Positions 1-11,579 of a stretch of DNA of 64,000 bases are shown piece by piece (the stretch's first letter is position 1; every line of letters begins with the position of its first letter). This DNA is from Platanthera guangdongensis. Taxonomy: Eukaryota > Streptophyta > Magnoliopsida > Asparagales > Orchidaceae. Where the stretch lies: assembly GCA_039583875.1 (NCBI GenBank), contig CM077165.1:77550757-77614756 (forward strand). The letters run 5' to 3'. The position numbers were made by a program, and so were the translations under genes. The notes beneath the pieces are model-generated. The model was not told where the DNA came from. It ran no database searches and saw only the letters and a list, made by a program, of their open reading frames with translations.

Positions 1-2015
1 TTGGTACTCATCGATACCCCATCGGCATAAAGCCGCAAACAAAGGGGTAACACCATTCCCCCCCAACGGCACACAGGCCGCCACATGGAACTCTTGCAAA
101 GGCCCCACCCGCTCAAGGTCTTAGACCCGGGCTTGCCTACAAGCTCTGACGTCTCATGTCACGATTCCAACACACAACACTAACCGATTCTAAGAAGCCT
201 TGTCAGACCCCACCCGCTCATGGCCTCATGGCCCGGGCTTGTCCCCATGCTTGGCATTCTCGTCAGTCTCACAGAAGGGGACTAGTCTCGCCGGGACACT
301 CTCCACACATGACGTGAACGTCACGGGATAGCCAACCGACTACAGAGACATAGCCATGCCTTGGCACATCACAAACCAAGACAATTCCACCCTAGTCCCT
401 CATTTGTACTGCAGCGTTCCCGCGCACCAAGGAAAACATCTACAACTCATGCAGAGCTAACCTTGTCCACCAAGGAAACCATCTACCGCCACGAGGAGCT
501 AACCTTGTCCGGTTCCGACTACACATACGCACTTGAGAAAAAGGGGAAAACATCGCCACATCATAAACGGCATCTTGCCGCAACGGAATCTCTACGAATC
601 CTTAAAGTTCGTATGCAACATCACCGAGTCGGACTAACGGTCGCGACTACGACTTCACCCACCATGCCTAATCCACTAACGGAGCGGATATCTAATGCAA
701 AATATGCCGGGGACGGACTCAATCAACCCGGAGGTTCCTCTTGAACCTTGGCAACCCAAAACCCCTCTCATTTGAGAGTTTGGTGCCCAAAAACTAGAAA
801 GAAACGATGTTAAAGACATGCATCCTAAAACCGAGAGGATAAGTGTCGTTACCTTCCGACTCCTCTTCCTTGCCATGGCAAAATAGCCGGATGAAAACCT
901 TCGCAAAGATCTAGCCTCCACGGATCTGGACTCGGCTCGTGATTTGGAGCACCGAAACCTCTCCTACAGCCCAAACCCTCCTTCTCCTTCTTCTGTGCTC
1001 TCCCTTCTCTCTAGAAATTAGTAAGAGAAAAACTTGAAGAAGAATGAGGGTTTCCAACCCTATTCTCGGACTTAACTCCCCAAGAATAGTTCTAAACCAT
1101 CAGATCCTAAAAACAGGGAAAGAATGGCCACGATCCGCCTGAAAAATAAACTACCTGGGCCGAACACGGCCTGGCACACGCCCGTGTCCAGGGTCGTGTC
1201 CCCCATTCGCCGTCTCAAATCGACGCGCCTGGAACAGCACACGGGCATTCGACACACCCGTGTTCGACCTGACATGCCCGTGTCCCCACTGACACGGCCG
1301 TGTCGTCGGTCGTGTGCCTCCATCTACACAGCCCCGAAACAACCCGAGAAGGGACACGGCCTGGGATACGCCCGTGTCCCAAGCCGTGTGCCAAGTCTCG
1401 ACACTCGTCGATAGCCTTTGTGTCAACACCGCGAAAAAACGTCGAGTGAAGATCGTCGACCAAGCGGGACACGCCCTGTGACACGCCCGTGTCACAGGCC
1501 GTGTGCCCCAGTCTCGACACTCGACACTCGGCACTCGACACTCGACACTCGTCGAGTGAACATCGTCGACTGAAGTTCGTCGACAGACCCACACGGCCTT
1601 GGACACGCCCGTGTCCTAGGCCGTGTGCCTTGTCTCGACACATGGTCGAGCGAAAATGTCGACACCCCGGGCCGTGTGTCGACACGGGCGCGACACGCCC
1701 TGCGACACGCCTGTGTCGCAGGCCGTGTGCCATGTCTCGACACTTCGTCGAGCGAAAATGTCGACACCCCGGGCCGAGTGTCGACACGGGCTCGACACGC
1801 CCTGCCCTGCGACACGCCCGTGTCGCAGGCTCGCAGGCCGTGTGCCTGACTCGACACTTCGTCGAGCGCAAAGTGTCGACTATGCGGAAAAGTCATCGAC
1901 TCTAGCCTGGCACGGCCTAGGACATGCCCGTGTCCCGGGCCGTGTGCCCCCTGCAAGAAACCAAAAATTGGCCAGAAACGCAAATCGATCCTTTCTCAAA
2001 ATCTGGGGTGTTACA
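1..2015 (-). repeat. G1 3' LTR (partial)
   Basis: Matches bases 7540-9524 almost throughout, on the same strand. On the minus strand it begins TGTAACACC at 2015, directly after the purine tract. About 700 bases of its far end lie outside the window. Compared with the 5' LTR it has extra short direct repeats around 1510-1560 and 1800-1840, i.e. growth of the internal array. Confidence 0.93.
1155..1952. repeat. Palindromic hairpin array in U3 of G1 3' LTR
   Basis: About nine irregularly spaced units carry the core GACACG-CC-CGTGTC or a close variant, embedded in longer inverted repeats that extend into ACACGGCC...GGCCGTGT. Between them lie GTCGAC-containing segments such as GTGTCGACAC at 1676-1685 and 1778-1787. 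The array lies near the start of U3, upstream of any visible TATA box. The many overlapping reading frames here are by-products of the repeats, not genes. Confidence 0.9.
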
Positions 2016-2031
2016 ACTCCCCCCCCCCCTA
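2016..2031 (-). other. G1 polypurine tract
   Basis: On the minus strand a run of G ends in GAGT immediately before the LTR start TGTAACACC. This is the expected site for plus-strand DNA priming. G4 has the same arrangement at 28371-28384. Confidence 0.85.
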
Positions 2032-2074
2032 ACAGAATTTCGTCCTAAAATTACAAAACAAAAGGGAACAAAAC

Positions 2075-2707
2075 TTAAATTGTACCTGAAATGAAAAGTT
2101 CTGGATACTCTTCTAGCATGGCTTGCTCTCGTTCCCAAGAGAGCTCCTCACGACCGCAGTTGTCCCATCGGACTTTCACGAGTTTAACCTCTTTATTTCG
2201 CAACTGCCGAGTCTCCGAATCCTCTATAGCAATCGGACGGACTCGCGCTCTCAAGTCTTCCTCTATTGGCACTGATGCCGGCTCAATCACCACACTAGCC
2301 TCCACCAAGGCTTTCCTCAAAACGGAGACGTGGAAGACGTCGTGCAATCCACTCAGCTCCGCGGACAATGCCAACTGATAGGCTGCTTCTCCCACCCGTT
2401 CAACAACTTCAAAAGGCCTCAAAAACCTTGGACTCAACTTCTTGAGTCGGCGAATCCGTGAGACGCCTTTGAACGGTTTGATCTTCAAATAGACCCAATC
2501 ACCTACCGCAAACTCCAACTTCCGGTGACGAGCATTAAAGTATTTTGCTTGCCGGTCTTGCGCCACCTTCATACGCTCGTGTATGGTCCGTACCAACTCA
2601 CAAGCATCAACTACCACCTCCTTTCCCAGAATTTTGGTGTCTCCCGCCTCTGCCCAAGACATCGGCTTTCGACACCGTCTCCCATACAAAGCTTCGTATG
2701 GCGCCAT
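2075..2707 (-). pseudogene. G1 integrase C-terminus and chromodomain
   Basis: This 210-residue stretch continues the pol frame after a TAA at 2744-2746. It begins with the conserved APYEALYGRRC region of gypsy integrases, passes through the GDWVYLKIKPF segment and the DVFHVS motif of the GPY/F region, and ends in a chromodomain. The chromodomain is seen as VKVRWDN followed by LSWERE and YPELF near residues 175-205. Chromodomains direct integration into heterochromatin in chromoviruses. The terminal stop lies about 60 bases before the 3' LTR. The TAA replaces the residue before the conserved FAYNNSY motif, so this part could not be made as one chain with the rest of pol without readthrough. 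Confidence 0.9.
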
Positions 2708-2743
2708 TTTTATACTTGCTTGGTAACTGTTATTGTACGCGAA

Positions 2744-5032
2744 TTAAACCATGAAGAGGTGATCCTCCCACTTCTTGCCGAAGTCAAGAACGCACATTCT
2801 CAACATATCCTTCATAGTACGGTTTGTTCTTTCTATTTGTCCATCAGTTTGAGGATGGAACGCCGTACTGAACTTTCGCTTTGTGCCCAAACTCTTTTGA
2901 ACCAGTCTCCAGTCCTTGGACGTAAACCGTCTATCTCGATCGCTGACTATACTCTTTGGAATCCCATGCAGTCGCACAATGTTGCGAACATACAACTCCA
3001 CCAGCTTCTCCACGCTGTCCTCTTTCCGATTTGGGATGAAGTGGGCCACCTTGGTTAAGCGGTCCGCGATCACCCAAATAGCATCATTATCCTGCTGCGA
3101 TCTAAGCAAACCATGTACAAAGTCCATGGAGATGTCATCAAATTTCCATTCAGGGATTGGAAGGGGCTTCAGGAACCCGCCCGGCTTTTGACATTCGGCC
3201 TTCACCAAGGCACAAGTTTGGCAACGATTCACATACAAAGCTACGTCCCGCTTCAGCCCCGGCCACCAAAAGGATTTCTTCATATCCAAGTACATCTTTG
3301 TACTGCCCGGGTGAATGGAGTACTTTGTGAAGTGAGCCTCAAACATCAACTCCTCACGGAGTTTGTCGAACTGCGGTATACAAACCCTTCCGTCCTTCCT
3401 CAGAATCCCATCAATCATCTCCCAGGCGCTGCTCTCCCCCGTTTGAGCCTCCAGCACAAATGGTTGAAACTCCACATCCAACCGAGTCGCTTCCCGAATG
3501 CGATCGGTCAAGTCGTTCTGCACTTCAATCCAGTTCAACCGAGCCACGCTGGACTCGCCTCTCGCAACACATTCCAAACCAAGGGACTCCCATTCTCGTA
3601 CCAACCGCTCATCATGAGCTTCGATCCAATTCCCTTGCCCTGAGTACTTCCTACTCAAAGCATCCGCCACCACATTGGCTTTACCTGGCGTATACTGAAT
3701 CGCCATCTCGTAGTCTCCAAGAAACTCAACCCACCTGCGTTGCCGCATGTTCAGGTCCTTTTGATCCAAGAGATACTTCAGGCTTTTATGATCCGTGAAG
3801 ATCTCCACCTTTGCACAATAAACATAATGCCGCCATATTTTCAACGCAAAAATTACCGCCGCCAACTCCAAGTCATGGACGGGGTAATTCCTCTCATGAG
3901 GCTTCAGCTGTCTAGACCCAAAAGCTATCACCTTGCCATGTTGCACCAAAACGCAACCCAAACCGCATCCCGATGCGTCACTGAAGACCTGAAATCCCTC
4001 GGTCCCTTGCGGTAGACTTAGGATTGGAGCCATCATCAGTCTCTCCTTCAATGTCTCAAATGCTTGACTGCACTCTTGAGTCCACACAAACTTATGATCT
4101 TTACGAGTGAGTGAGGTGAGGGGTAGAGCTATCCGCGAAAAATTCTCCACGAACCTCCTGTAATACCCGGCTAGTCCAAGAAAACTTCGGACCTCCGCCA
4201 CGGTCCTCAAAACCGGCCAATCTCTGATGGCTTCCACTTTTGTTGGATCCACTGCCACCCCATCCCCACTAATCACGTGGCCCAAAAATGCCACCTTCTC
4301 TAACCAGAACTCGCACTTGGAGAACTTTGCATACAACTGATTCTCCCTCAACACTTGCAAGACCACTCTCAAGTGGGTCTCATGCTCCACTTCCGATTTG
4401 GAATACACCAAGATGTCATCAATGAAGACAACCACAAAAGAATCCAAGTATTCCCGAAATACTCGATTCATAAGATCCATGAACACAGATGGTGCGTTCG
4501 TCAGCCCGAACGGCATCACCGTAAACTCAAAGTGTCCATACCTTGTACCAAAGGCAGTCTTGGGTATATCCTCATCCCGAATTCGCAGCTGATAATAGCC
4601 TGACTTCAAGTCCAATTTTGAATACACCACTGACCCTACCAATTGGTCGAACAAGTCATCTATCCGAGGAATCGGATACTTATTCTTGACGGTCAATTTA
4701 TTCAGCTCTCGGTAGTCTATGCACAGCCGCATACTACCGTCTTTCTTCTTTACAAACAACACCGGCGCGCTCCACGGTGAAGAACTGGGTCTGATATACC
4801 CTTGCTCCAACAGTTCATGTAACTGTACTTTAAGTTCTGCCAACTCCTTTGGTGCCATCCTAAACGGAGGACGTGACACCGGCCTAGCCTCCGGCACTAA
4901 CTCGATCGAGAAGTCGATCTCCCGCCGAGGAGGCGCTCCAGGAAGTTCATCCGGAAACACATCCTTGAACTCTGCCACTACGGGCACTTCCTCAATAGAC
5001 AACTGGGAGAGGCGAACCTCCAATAACGCCAC
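2744..5032 (-). pseudogene. G1 pol: reverse transcriptase, RNase H, integrase core
   Basis: An open stretch of 762 codons. Reverse transcriptase covers roughly residues 55-290, with the catalytic FIDD box in FIDDILVYS near residue 205. RNase H spans roughly 330-460, with SDASG and the TDHKSL segment. Integrase follows, with the zinc-binding H-H-C-C region (IHPGSTK, then CQTC) and the catalytic core: [13 protein letters not shown], then the E in [15 protein letters not shown]. In G4 the second motif reads VSDRDGRF. Frame and spacing show it once continued from protease (stop at 5048) into the chromodomain segment (stop at 2744). All catalytic acidic residues appear present, so damage is limited to stops. 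Confidence 0.95.
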
Positions 5033-5047
5033 GGGTGCTACACCACC

Positions 5048-5506
5048 CTAGTTAACCGCCCGCATCAATTGCATGGCCGAAATCAGGGAATAGGCCACTC
5101 CACAAAGGCCCTCAAATTTGACCTCTGTCTGCCCTTCGCTCTTTAGGGTCACTACCTTAGATAGGCAGTCAATACCGGCGCGCTGCTCTGCAAGCCAGTC
5201 CATGCCCAAAATGACATCGAACTCAACCAATGGTAAAATCGCTGCTACCAAAACGAAGTCAACTCCGTCCAACTCCTAACAGATGCGCCCTTTGGCCCCG
5301 GTGGTCTTGTATGACCCATTGGGCATGCGCACTTTCAACTCTGTGTCCGCCGAGAAAGACTCAACTCCTACTCTCCGGATGAAGCTCTCCGCAAGAAAGG
5401 AGTGTGATGCTCCTGTATCGAACAATACCCTAGCGGGGTATCCGGAAACTAATACGAAGCCTACAACATAGACATCACACAAAAAGGGTCTAAAAGTATG
5501 AAGCAC
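5048..5506 (-). pseudogene. G1 protease
   Basis: An aspartic protease region of retroelement type, with the active-site motif DTGASHSF near the start and the downstream FDVILGMDWL motif. A TAG at 5276-5278 splits the two halves, where the family pattern has Gln before ELDG. A second TAG at 5048-5050 separates protease from reverse transcriptase in the same frame. Both fit CAG-to-TAG changes. The protease would cut the Gag-Pol polyprotein. Confidence 0.9.
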
Positions 5507-5512
5507 AAAATT

Positions 5513-6742
5513 TCAACTTAAATTTTCTTCATACCTGTCACCACATCGGTTTGGCGGATCGCTTCTTGTTGTCCAAGGTTGTAAGCCCTTGGTTGCACCG
5601 GTTGGAACCGAGAAGCGCTCGACTTTGCCATCTTCCCTTTCTCCGCAGCACTGGGGCCGGAGCGCACAGTCTGCTCCTGCCTTGCCTCTTGCCTCTTGCC
5701 CCGCTCCTCCTTGGGGACAAACACGAGCTATGTGCCCCACCTTACCGCAGTTGTAGCACGTCGGCGGTCCCCTAGAGTGAGAACCTCCAGGCGTCCAATT
5801 GCTCTTCTCACCGGATCTGGAAGTGTGAGGCTTCTTCCTCCACCTACTCCCTTCAGACTTTCCATGGGATTGGGAAGGCTTCCCTTCCCCTTGCTTGGGA
5901 GTGAAACCCTTACGACGTTGGGTTCGCTCCAGATCACTTTCCAAAATCCTGGCAGCCTCAACTAACTTATTGAATCCCGCTCTCTTCATGGAGATGAGGG
6001 GTTGCCTCAGATTCTCCCTCAGCCCCTGGTAGAAGAGGTTATCCCTCTCTACATCATCTGTCATCGTCGTTCCCGCGTAACGACCCAAACGGGTGAACTC
6101 CTGCCCATACTCGTCCACCGTCTTGTCCCGCTGCATTAAGTGCAGAAACTGCCTCTAAAGTGCCAACCGTGTAGAAACGGGAATGTACCTCTTAAGAAAA
6201 GCATCCCCAAACTCCACTGACGGGGTGCGTCCCGGGAACTGGCGGCCGCTATGGCTCACCCACCACAACTTGGCGTCTCCTTCCAACATGAAAGCCGCAT
6301 ACTCAGCTTTCTTTTCTTCTGGCGTCTCTGCCGCCCTCAAAAGCTCTTGAATGCGAACCCACCAGTCCTCTGCATCCGTTGGAGCACCAACTCCCTTGAA
6401 TGACGGGGGATGGAAGCTCAGGAAATACATCATGTGTCGGTCTCCATGTCCGACCACCACCCTTTCTGCCAAAGGCTCCACTCGCCTGGCTTATCCTCCT
6501 GGCACGGCCGTCGTCGTGTCCGGTGTAGCAGGGGTTGCTACCTGAGCTGCCGCTGCAGCTTGGGCTGCCACCATCGCTTCTGCAAGCATGCGGCAGAAGT
6601 CGGCCGGGTTTACACCCGTGCCCAACAGACCTGGAGCAGTGGCACTGCTCGCCGAGAGTTCCTCTCTTGCTCTCGACGTACCCGCCTCGTTGCTTGCACT
6701 CTTCAAGAAAACAAGAAACAAGGAATAAGTCTCTAATCTCAA
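5513..6742 (-). pseudogene. G1 gag with CCHC zinc knuckle
   Basis: The gag reading frame runs from about 6742 and is interrupted by TAA at 6491 and TAG at 6155. The core has the motifs FHPPSFKG, AEDWW and FLKRYIP typical of plant gypsy Gag. It is followed by VDEYGQEFTRL, and by a zinc knuckle CYNCGKVGHIARVC of the C-x2-C-x4-H-x4-C type. After the knuckle the likely frame moves to another phase (about 5720-5518, containing AYNLGQQEA and DVVTG) and then back into the protease frame. At least two compensating small indels are therefore likely. Gag would form the particle and package RNA. Confidence 0.88.
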
Positions 6743-6823
6743 GACTTAAACATAAGGACACTCATGGTCCGCGTTACTCTTATGTGGATAACTTCTCTAC
6801 ACATTGACCTTGAATCTAACCTC

Positions 6824-6835
6824 GCTCTGATACCA
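6824..6835 (-). other. G1 primer-binding site (tRNA initiator Met)
   Basis: The minus strand reads TGGTATCAGAGC, complementary to the 3' end of plant initiator-Met tRNA, three bases after the end of the 5' LTR at 6839. Confidence 0.93.
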
Positions 6836-6838
6836 AAT

Positions 6839-9524
6839 TGTAACACCTCCCCTGTAATGACCGTATAATATGGGTCCGGCCGGGGCCCCACAACATACGG
6901 ACACCACAACTTTAGTATTATAAGTTGATATAGCTACCCACACTCAAAACACTTTGCACAACACAGCGGAAACACAAGCAAGACAAGAAGTTATCCACTA
7001 CAAGAAGAGTAAAACAAATGGCCTTATGGCCTTACAACAAGTGTCCAAAACTCAAAAATACATCAGTCAAGAATGTGCATAGCACTCCTAGTCTACCTCG
7101 GCATGCAAGCCGGACAACATGAATCTCAAACATACAACATTATATAAGTAGTCCTACAAAAGAGAAAAGCACTTCATGAGGCTTAGGCCTTTCTGGCCGG
7201 CGAGCTAGCTCCTGCATGCGATCCTTGCCCTGTAAAATTTATTAGTAACGTGGGTCAGCAAAGGCTGACCTCAAACTGTGTAACAACGCATCTCCTCCCG
7301 GCCGCCCCTAACGGACCCCGAGGTACTCCTCCAACCTGCAAGTTAGCACTTCGTGTGCAATATTCATAAGCAAGGAAAAACAGCTACAGAAACAGGCTTG
7401 GATGTCACACACATCATACATGTTCTCTACTGGTTGAGCATATAATAAAAAGGGCCTACTTATGCAATCATGTATGCAACAACCCGGGTTTCACCCAAGG
7501 CACCCTATCTCGTATGCATCTAGCACATCATCACATCAAATGGGTACTCATCGATTCCCCATTGGCATAAAGCCACAAACAAAGGGGTAACACCATTCGC
7601 CCCCCCCCCCCAACGGCACACAGGCCGCCACATGGAACTCTTGCAAAGGCCCCACCCGCTCAAGGTCTTAGACCCGGGCTTGCCTACAAGCTCTGACGTC
7701 TCATGTCAGGATTCCAACACACAACACTAACCGATTCTAAGAAGCCTTGCCGGACCCCACCCGCTCATGGCCTCATTGCCCGGGCTTGTCCCCATGCTTG
7801 GCATTCTCGTCAGTCTCACAGAAGGGGACTAGTCTCGCCGGGACACTCTCCACACATGACGTGAACGTCACGGGATAGCCAGCCGACCACGGAGACATAG
7901 CCACGCCTTGGCACATCACAAACAAAGACAATTCCACCCTAGTCCCTCATTTGTACTGCAGCATTCCCGCGCACCAAGGAAAACATCTACAACTCATGTG
8001 GAGCTAACCTTGTCCACCAAGGAAACCATCTACCGCCACGAGGATCTAACCTTGTCCGGTTCCGACTACACGTATGCACTTGAGAAAAAGGGGAAAACAT
8101 TGCCACATCACAAACGGCATCTTGCCGCAACGAAATCTCTACGAATCCTTAAAGTTCGTATGCAACATCACCGAGTCGGACTAACGGTCGCGACTACGGC
8201 TTCACCCACCATGCCTAATCCACTAACGGAGCGGATCTCTAATGCAAAATATGCCGGGGACGGACTCAATCAACCCGGAGGTTCCTCTTGAACCTTGGCA
8301 ACCCAAAACCCCTCTCATTTGAGAGTTTGGTGCCCAAAAACTAGAAAGAAACGATGCTAAAGACATGCATCCTAAAACCGAGAGGAGAAGTGTCGTTACC
8401 TTCCGACTCCTCTTCCTTGCCATGACAAAATAGCCGGATGAAAACCTTCGCAAAGATCTAGCCTCCACGGATCTAGACTCGGCTCGCGATTTGGAGCACT
8501 GAAACCTCTCCTACAGCCCAAACCCTCCTTCTCCTTCTTCCTTGCTCTCCCTTCTCTCTAAAAATTAGTAAGAGAAAAGCTTGAAGAAGAATGAGGGTTT
8601 CCAACCCTATTCTCGGACTTAACTCCCCAAGAACAGTTCTAAACCATCAGATCCTAAAATGGGGAAAGAATGGCCACGATCCGCATGAAAAATAAACTAC
8701 CTGGGCCGAACACGGCCTGGCACACGCCCGTGTCCAGGGCCGTGTCCCCCATTCGCCGTCTCAAATCGACGCGCCTGGAACAGCACACGGGCATTCGACA
8801 CGCCCGTGTTCGACCCGACACGCCCGTGTCCCCACTGACACGGCCGTGTGGTCGACCGTGTGCCTCCATCCACACAGCCCCGAAACAACCCGAGAAGGGA
8901 CACGGCCTGGGACACGCCCGTGTCCCAAGCCGTGTGCCAAGTCTCGACACTCGTCGACAGCCTTTGTGTCGACACCGCGGAAAAACGTCGAGCGAAGATT
9001 GTCGACCAAGCGGGATACGCCCTGTGACACGCCCGTGTCACAGGCTGTGTGCCCTAGTCTCGACACTCGACACTCGTCGAGTGAACATCGTCGACTGAAG
9101 TTCGTCGACAGACCCACACGGCCTTGGACACGCCCGTGTCCAAGGCCGTGTGCCTTGTCTCGACACATGGTCGAGCGAAAATGTCGACACCCCGGGCCGT
9201 GTGTCGACACGGGCGCGACACGCCCTGCGACACGCCCGTGTCGTAGGCCGTGTGCCCTGTCTCGACACTTCATCGAGTGAAAATGTCGACACCCTGGGCC
9301 GAGTGTCGACACGGGCTCGACACGCCCTGCGACACGCCCGTGTCGCAGGCCGTGTGCCCTGACTCGACACTTCGTCGAGCGGAAAGTGTCGACTACGCGG
9401 CCAAGTCGTCGACTCTAGCCTGACACGGCCTGGGACAGGCCCGGGAGGCCGTGTGCCCCCTGCCAGAAACCAAAAATTGGCCAGAAACGCAAATCGATCC
9501 TTTCTCAAAATCTGCGGTGTTACC
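6839..9524 (-). repeat. G1 5' LTR (complete, 2686 bp)
   Basis: On the minus strand it starts (G)GTAACACC at 9524 and ends GTGTTACA at 6839. The first base has changed from T to G compared with the other copies. It shares its whole length with the 3' LTR (bases 1-2015) and resembles the G4 LTR at 28385-31108. A short microsatellite-like C run near 7599 differs in length from the 3' copy. The sequence 9525-9529 (GGAGT) is the expected target-site copy; its partner lies outside the window. Confidence 0.93.
8700..9462. repeat. Palindromic hairpin array in U3 of G1 5' LTR
   Basis: The same array as at 1155-1952. The clearest unit has perfect 18-bp arms, 9115-9132 and 9135-9152, around the two-base loop CC. 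Other perfect units are 9021-9031 with 9034-9044, and 9326-9336 with 9339-9349. Arms differ between units but remain complementary. Confidence 0.92.
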
Positions 9525-10230
9525 GGAGTCGACCTCGTCGAAGGATGTCTTGTCATCCTATGGTCATATCAACATTAGTCAAATCCTGGTACAATAGTTG
9601 GAACTAACTACAAGTACAAACAATACATACATAAATATGATCTTAAAACTGCTAAACTTGCTCTGGGAGTTTATTTGGACAAAAATGATGTGATGCCTAA
9701 CCTAGGATGGTTTACCACCATCAACTAACTCTTGTTCCTAGATCGGGAATGCATGAATTTGTATTCTTTTTCTGATTTAAAACCATGTGTGTACATATGT
9801 CATCCTGCAAATCTTTAGCTTGGCACGTTGTGCTTATGTAATGTTATGCTATGCATGATTGTGCTATGCATTCTAAAAAGGCCCTAATGCATGTCATGAG
9901 TGGCGTACGCATGGAAATGTTATGCATCTCATGCTACATAACATTCTCATGCAACGAAAAAGAAATGTGTTAGTCGCATTCATATGGTGAGGTTATACAT
10001 CCCATACTACATAACCCTCACATGTTTCCCCTTTGGTGGATCCATATACAAACACATATTATGCATCCCATACTACATAATATGCCACGTATACTTCATG
10101 TTTTGATATGAGTGTAGTGTTTGTGCTTCAGCCAAGACGTGTTGATGATATATCGGTGTGTGTTTGATATGATGCTAAACACCTAATACCTACAAGGAAA
10201 GGTTGCCCGACAAATTGTCAAGCAACCTGC
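9525..10230 (-). repeat. X internal leader with about 63-bp degenerate repeats
   Basis: No protein-coding sequence is seen. Three copies of a segment resembling TTATGCATCCCATACTACAT occur near 9929, 9992 and 10058. Each is itself a weak inverted repeat (TTATG...CATAA). It may be untranslated leader of X or the remains of a non-autonomous derivative. Confidence 0.5.
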
Positions 10231-10241
10231 CTCTGATACCA
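10231..10241 (-). other. X primer-binding site
   Basis: The minus strand reads TGGTATCAGAG, complementary to initiator-Met tRNA, two bases beyond the LTR end at 10244. Confidence 0.8.
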
Positions 10242-11579
10242 ACTGTCACAACCAGCATTTTCTCCGAATTCAAGAAGTATCAGAGTATGAGAAAACACGT
10301 GTCGTGACGCCACGTCGAGCAGGGGATATCTGTCGACGCTCAGGCGAACACCATCTAACTAGACTATGAAAATCTCATAAGTTTAATGATTAGAAAATCA
10401 GATATAATTTTAAGGTCCGTATCCCTCGGCTCGGTGGATCATCTAGTCCACAGTATAAAAACTATACTTATACGCATCAGAAAATACTTAATTATTCTTG
10501 ACATCCTATGAGAGTGCATAAGTGTCCCCCGAGGTCCACTCATACTATGCAAGACTCTAGATTTATTTTATATTATAAGTGGGAAAACGATCTTTTTACG
10601 CTGCTTAGAAAGTAGTGTATGAGTTTTACAAATATGCTGATCACGAGATATACTTATAATAGTGTTTTAGGTTTAAAAGTAACTAGCAACCTAGCATAAA
10701 TCTTCCCAAGAGAAAGTAGACTATCTCCAACAAAGTAGCAGTAAAAGAAACATATCTAGTATCATAAGGTAAAACTACCAGTGGGCGCCAACAAACTGAC
10801 ACGAACCCACTGGCAAGTATGTATGTCTATAAGAAAACAGAAAAACTACCTCACAATAGCAAGAGAAAGATCCCTACAACTCAAGGGATCACCAGCAACA
10901 CCACAGCAAATCTAGCCGCCTATCCGGCTACTAATCAGAACCTGAGGCATTCAGAAAAGAAAAGAATAGCTCAACAAGTAAAACAAGAAAATCTAAATTA
11001 GGGCATTAAATCAAAATGGAACAAGAGAGTAAGCAAACAAGACAGTAAAAGCAAACAATATCCAAGGTAAGCAAAAGTACACCAAGTACCAAGTAACCAC
11101 ACCAAGTCCTGCTCAAATCCTGCAGAGGCTGCAAGGCAAATGACAAGAAAAACCCGCCACAATATGTTACATTCAAACGGGAAGAAACACTTAACAATCC
11201 TAATTTGTGAGTAATGGCAGTAGTAAAACATCATGGACCTAAGTTGGTGACCAAAAATAGTCCCCCAAACAAAACAGTTCCAACAAAAAAAAACTCAGTA
11301 TGTCAGCACAAAACCACCACAAGCCCAGCCCGTACCTGGGATTAAAAGGGTGACGGCCACAACAATACCCAGCCCGTATCTGGGACTAAAAAGTGGCGGC
11401 CACGGCTCGCACACAAAGCATCCCGCTCCTTTAGAGCGTCAAAACACACTACCTGCCATAACCCACAATTCAGCCCTCAAAACAAAGGAAGAACGAAAGG
11501 CCGACAAGACATCCCCCCTAGGAGGTAATCACTCGGGAAGAAGAGAAACCGAAGGGAATAAATCCCAGCTTACAGGAAT

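Larger units (their letters stand above)
1..9524 (-). mobile_element. G1: Ty3/gypsy chromovirus, Tekay/Del-like, 3' LTR cut by window edge
   Basis: A minus-strand LTR retrotransposon. Its parts, in element order, are the 5' LTR (6839-9524), an initiator-Met primer-binding site, gag with a zinc knuckle, protease, reverse transcriptase, RNase H, integrase, a C-terminal chromodomain, a purine tract and a 3' LTR that runs past base 1. The domain order PR-RT-RH-IN-chromodomain and the 2.7-kb LTRs fit the Tekay/Del chromovirus lineage; the lineage name is inference. The two LTRs are nearly identical except for copy-number changes in the internal array, so insertion was fairly recent. Coding is nevertheless broken by stops at 6491, 6155, 5276, 5048 and 2744 and by a frame change after the zinc knuckle. 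The element sits inside element X: X sequence resumes at 9525. Confidence 0.93.

Noticed and set aside
1124..1905. Several overlapping ORFs on both strands rich in Arg, Thr and Cys (also at 8654-9556).
   Set aside because: They are translations of the hairpin array in the G1 LTRs. All six frames stay open because the repeat lacks stops.
10410..10460. A phrase with CTCGGCTCGGTGGATCATC, reminiscent of rRNA.
   Set aside because: Too short, does not match a conserved 5.8S or 18S block, and lies inside the X LTR.
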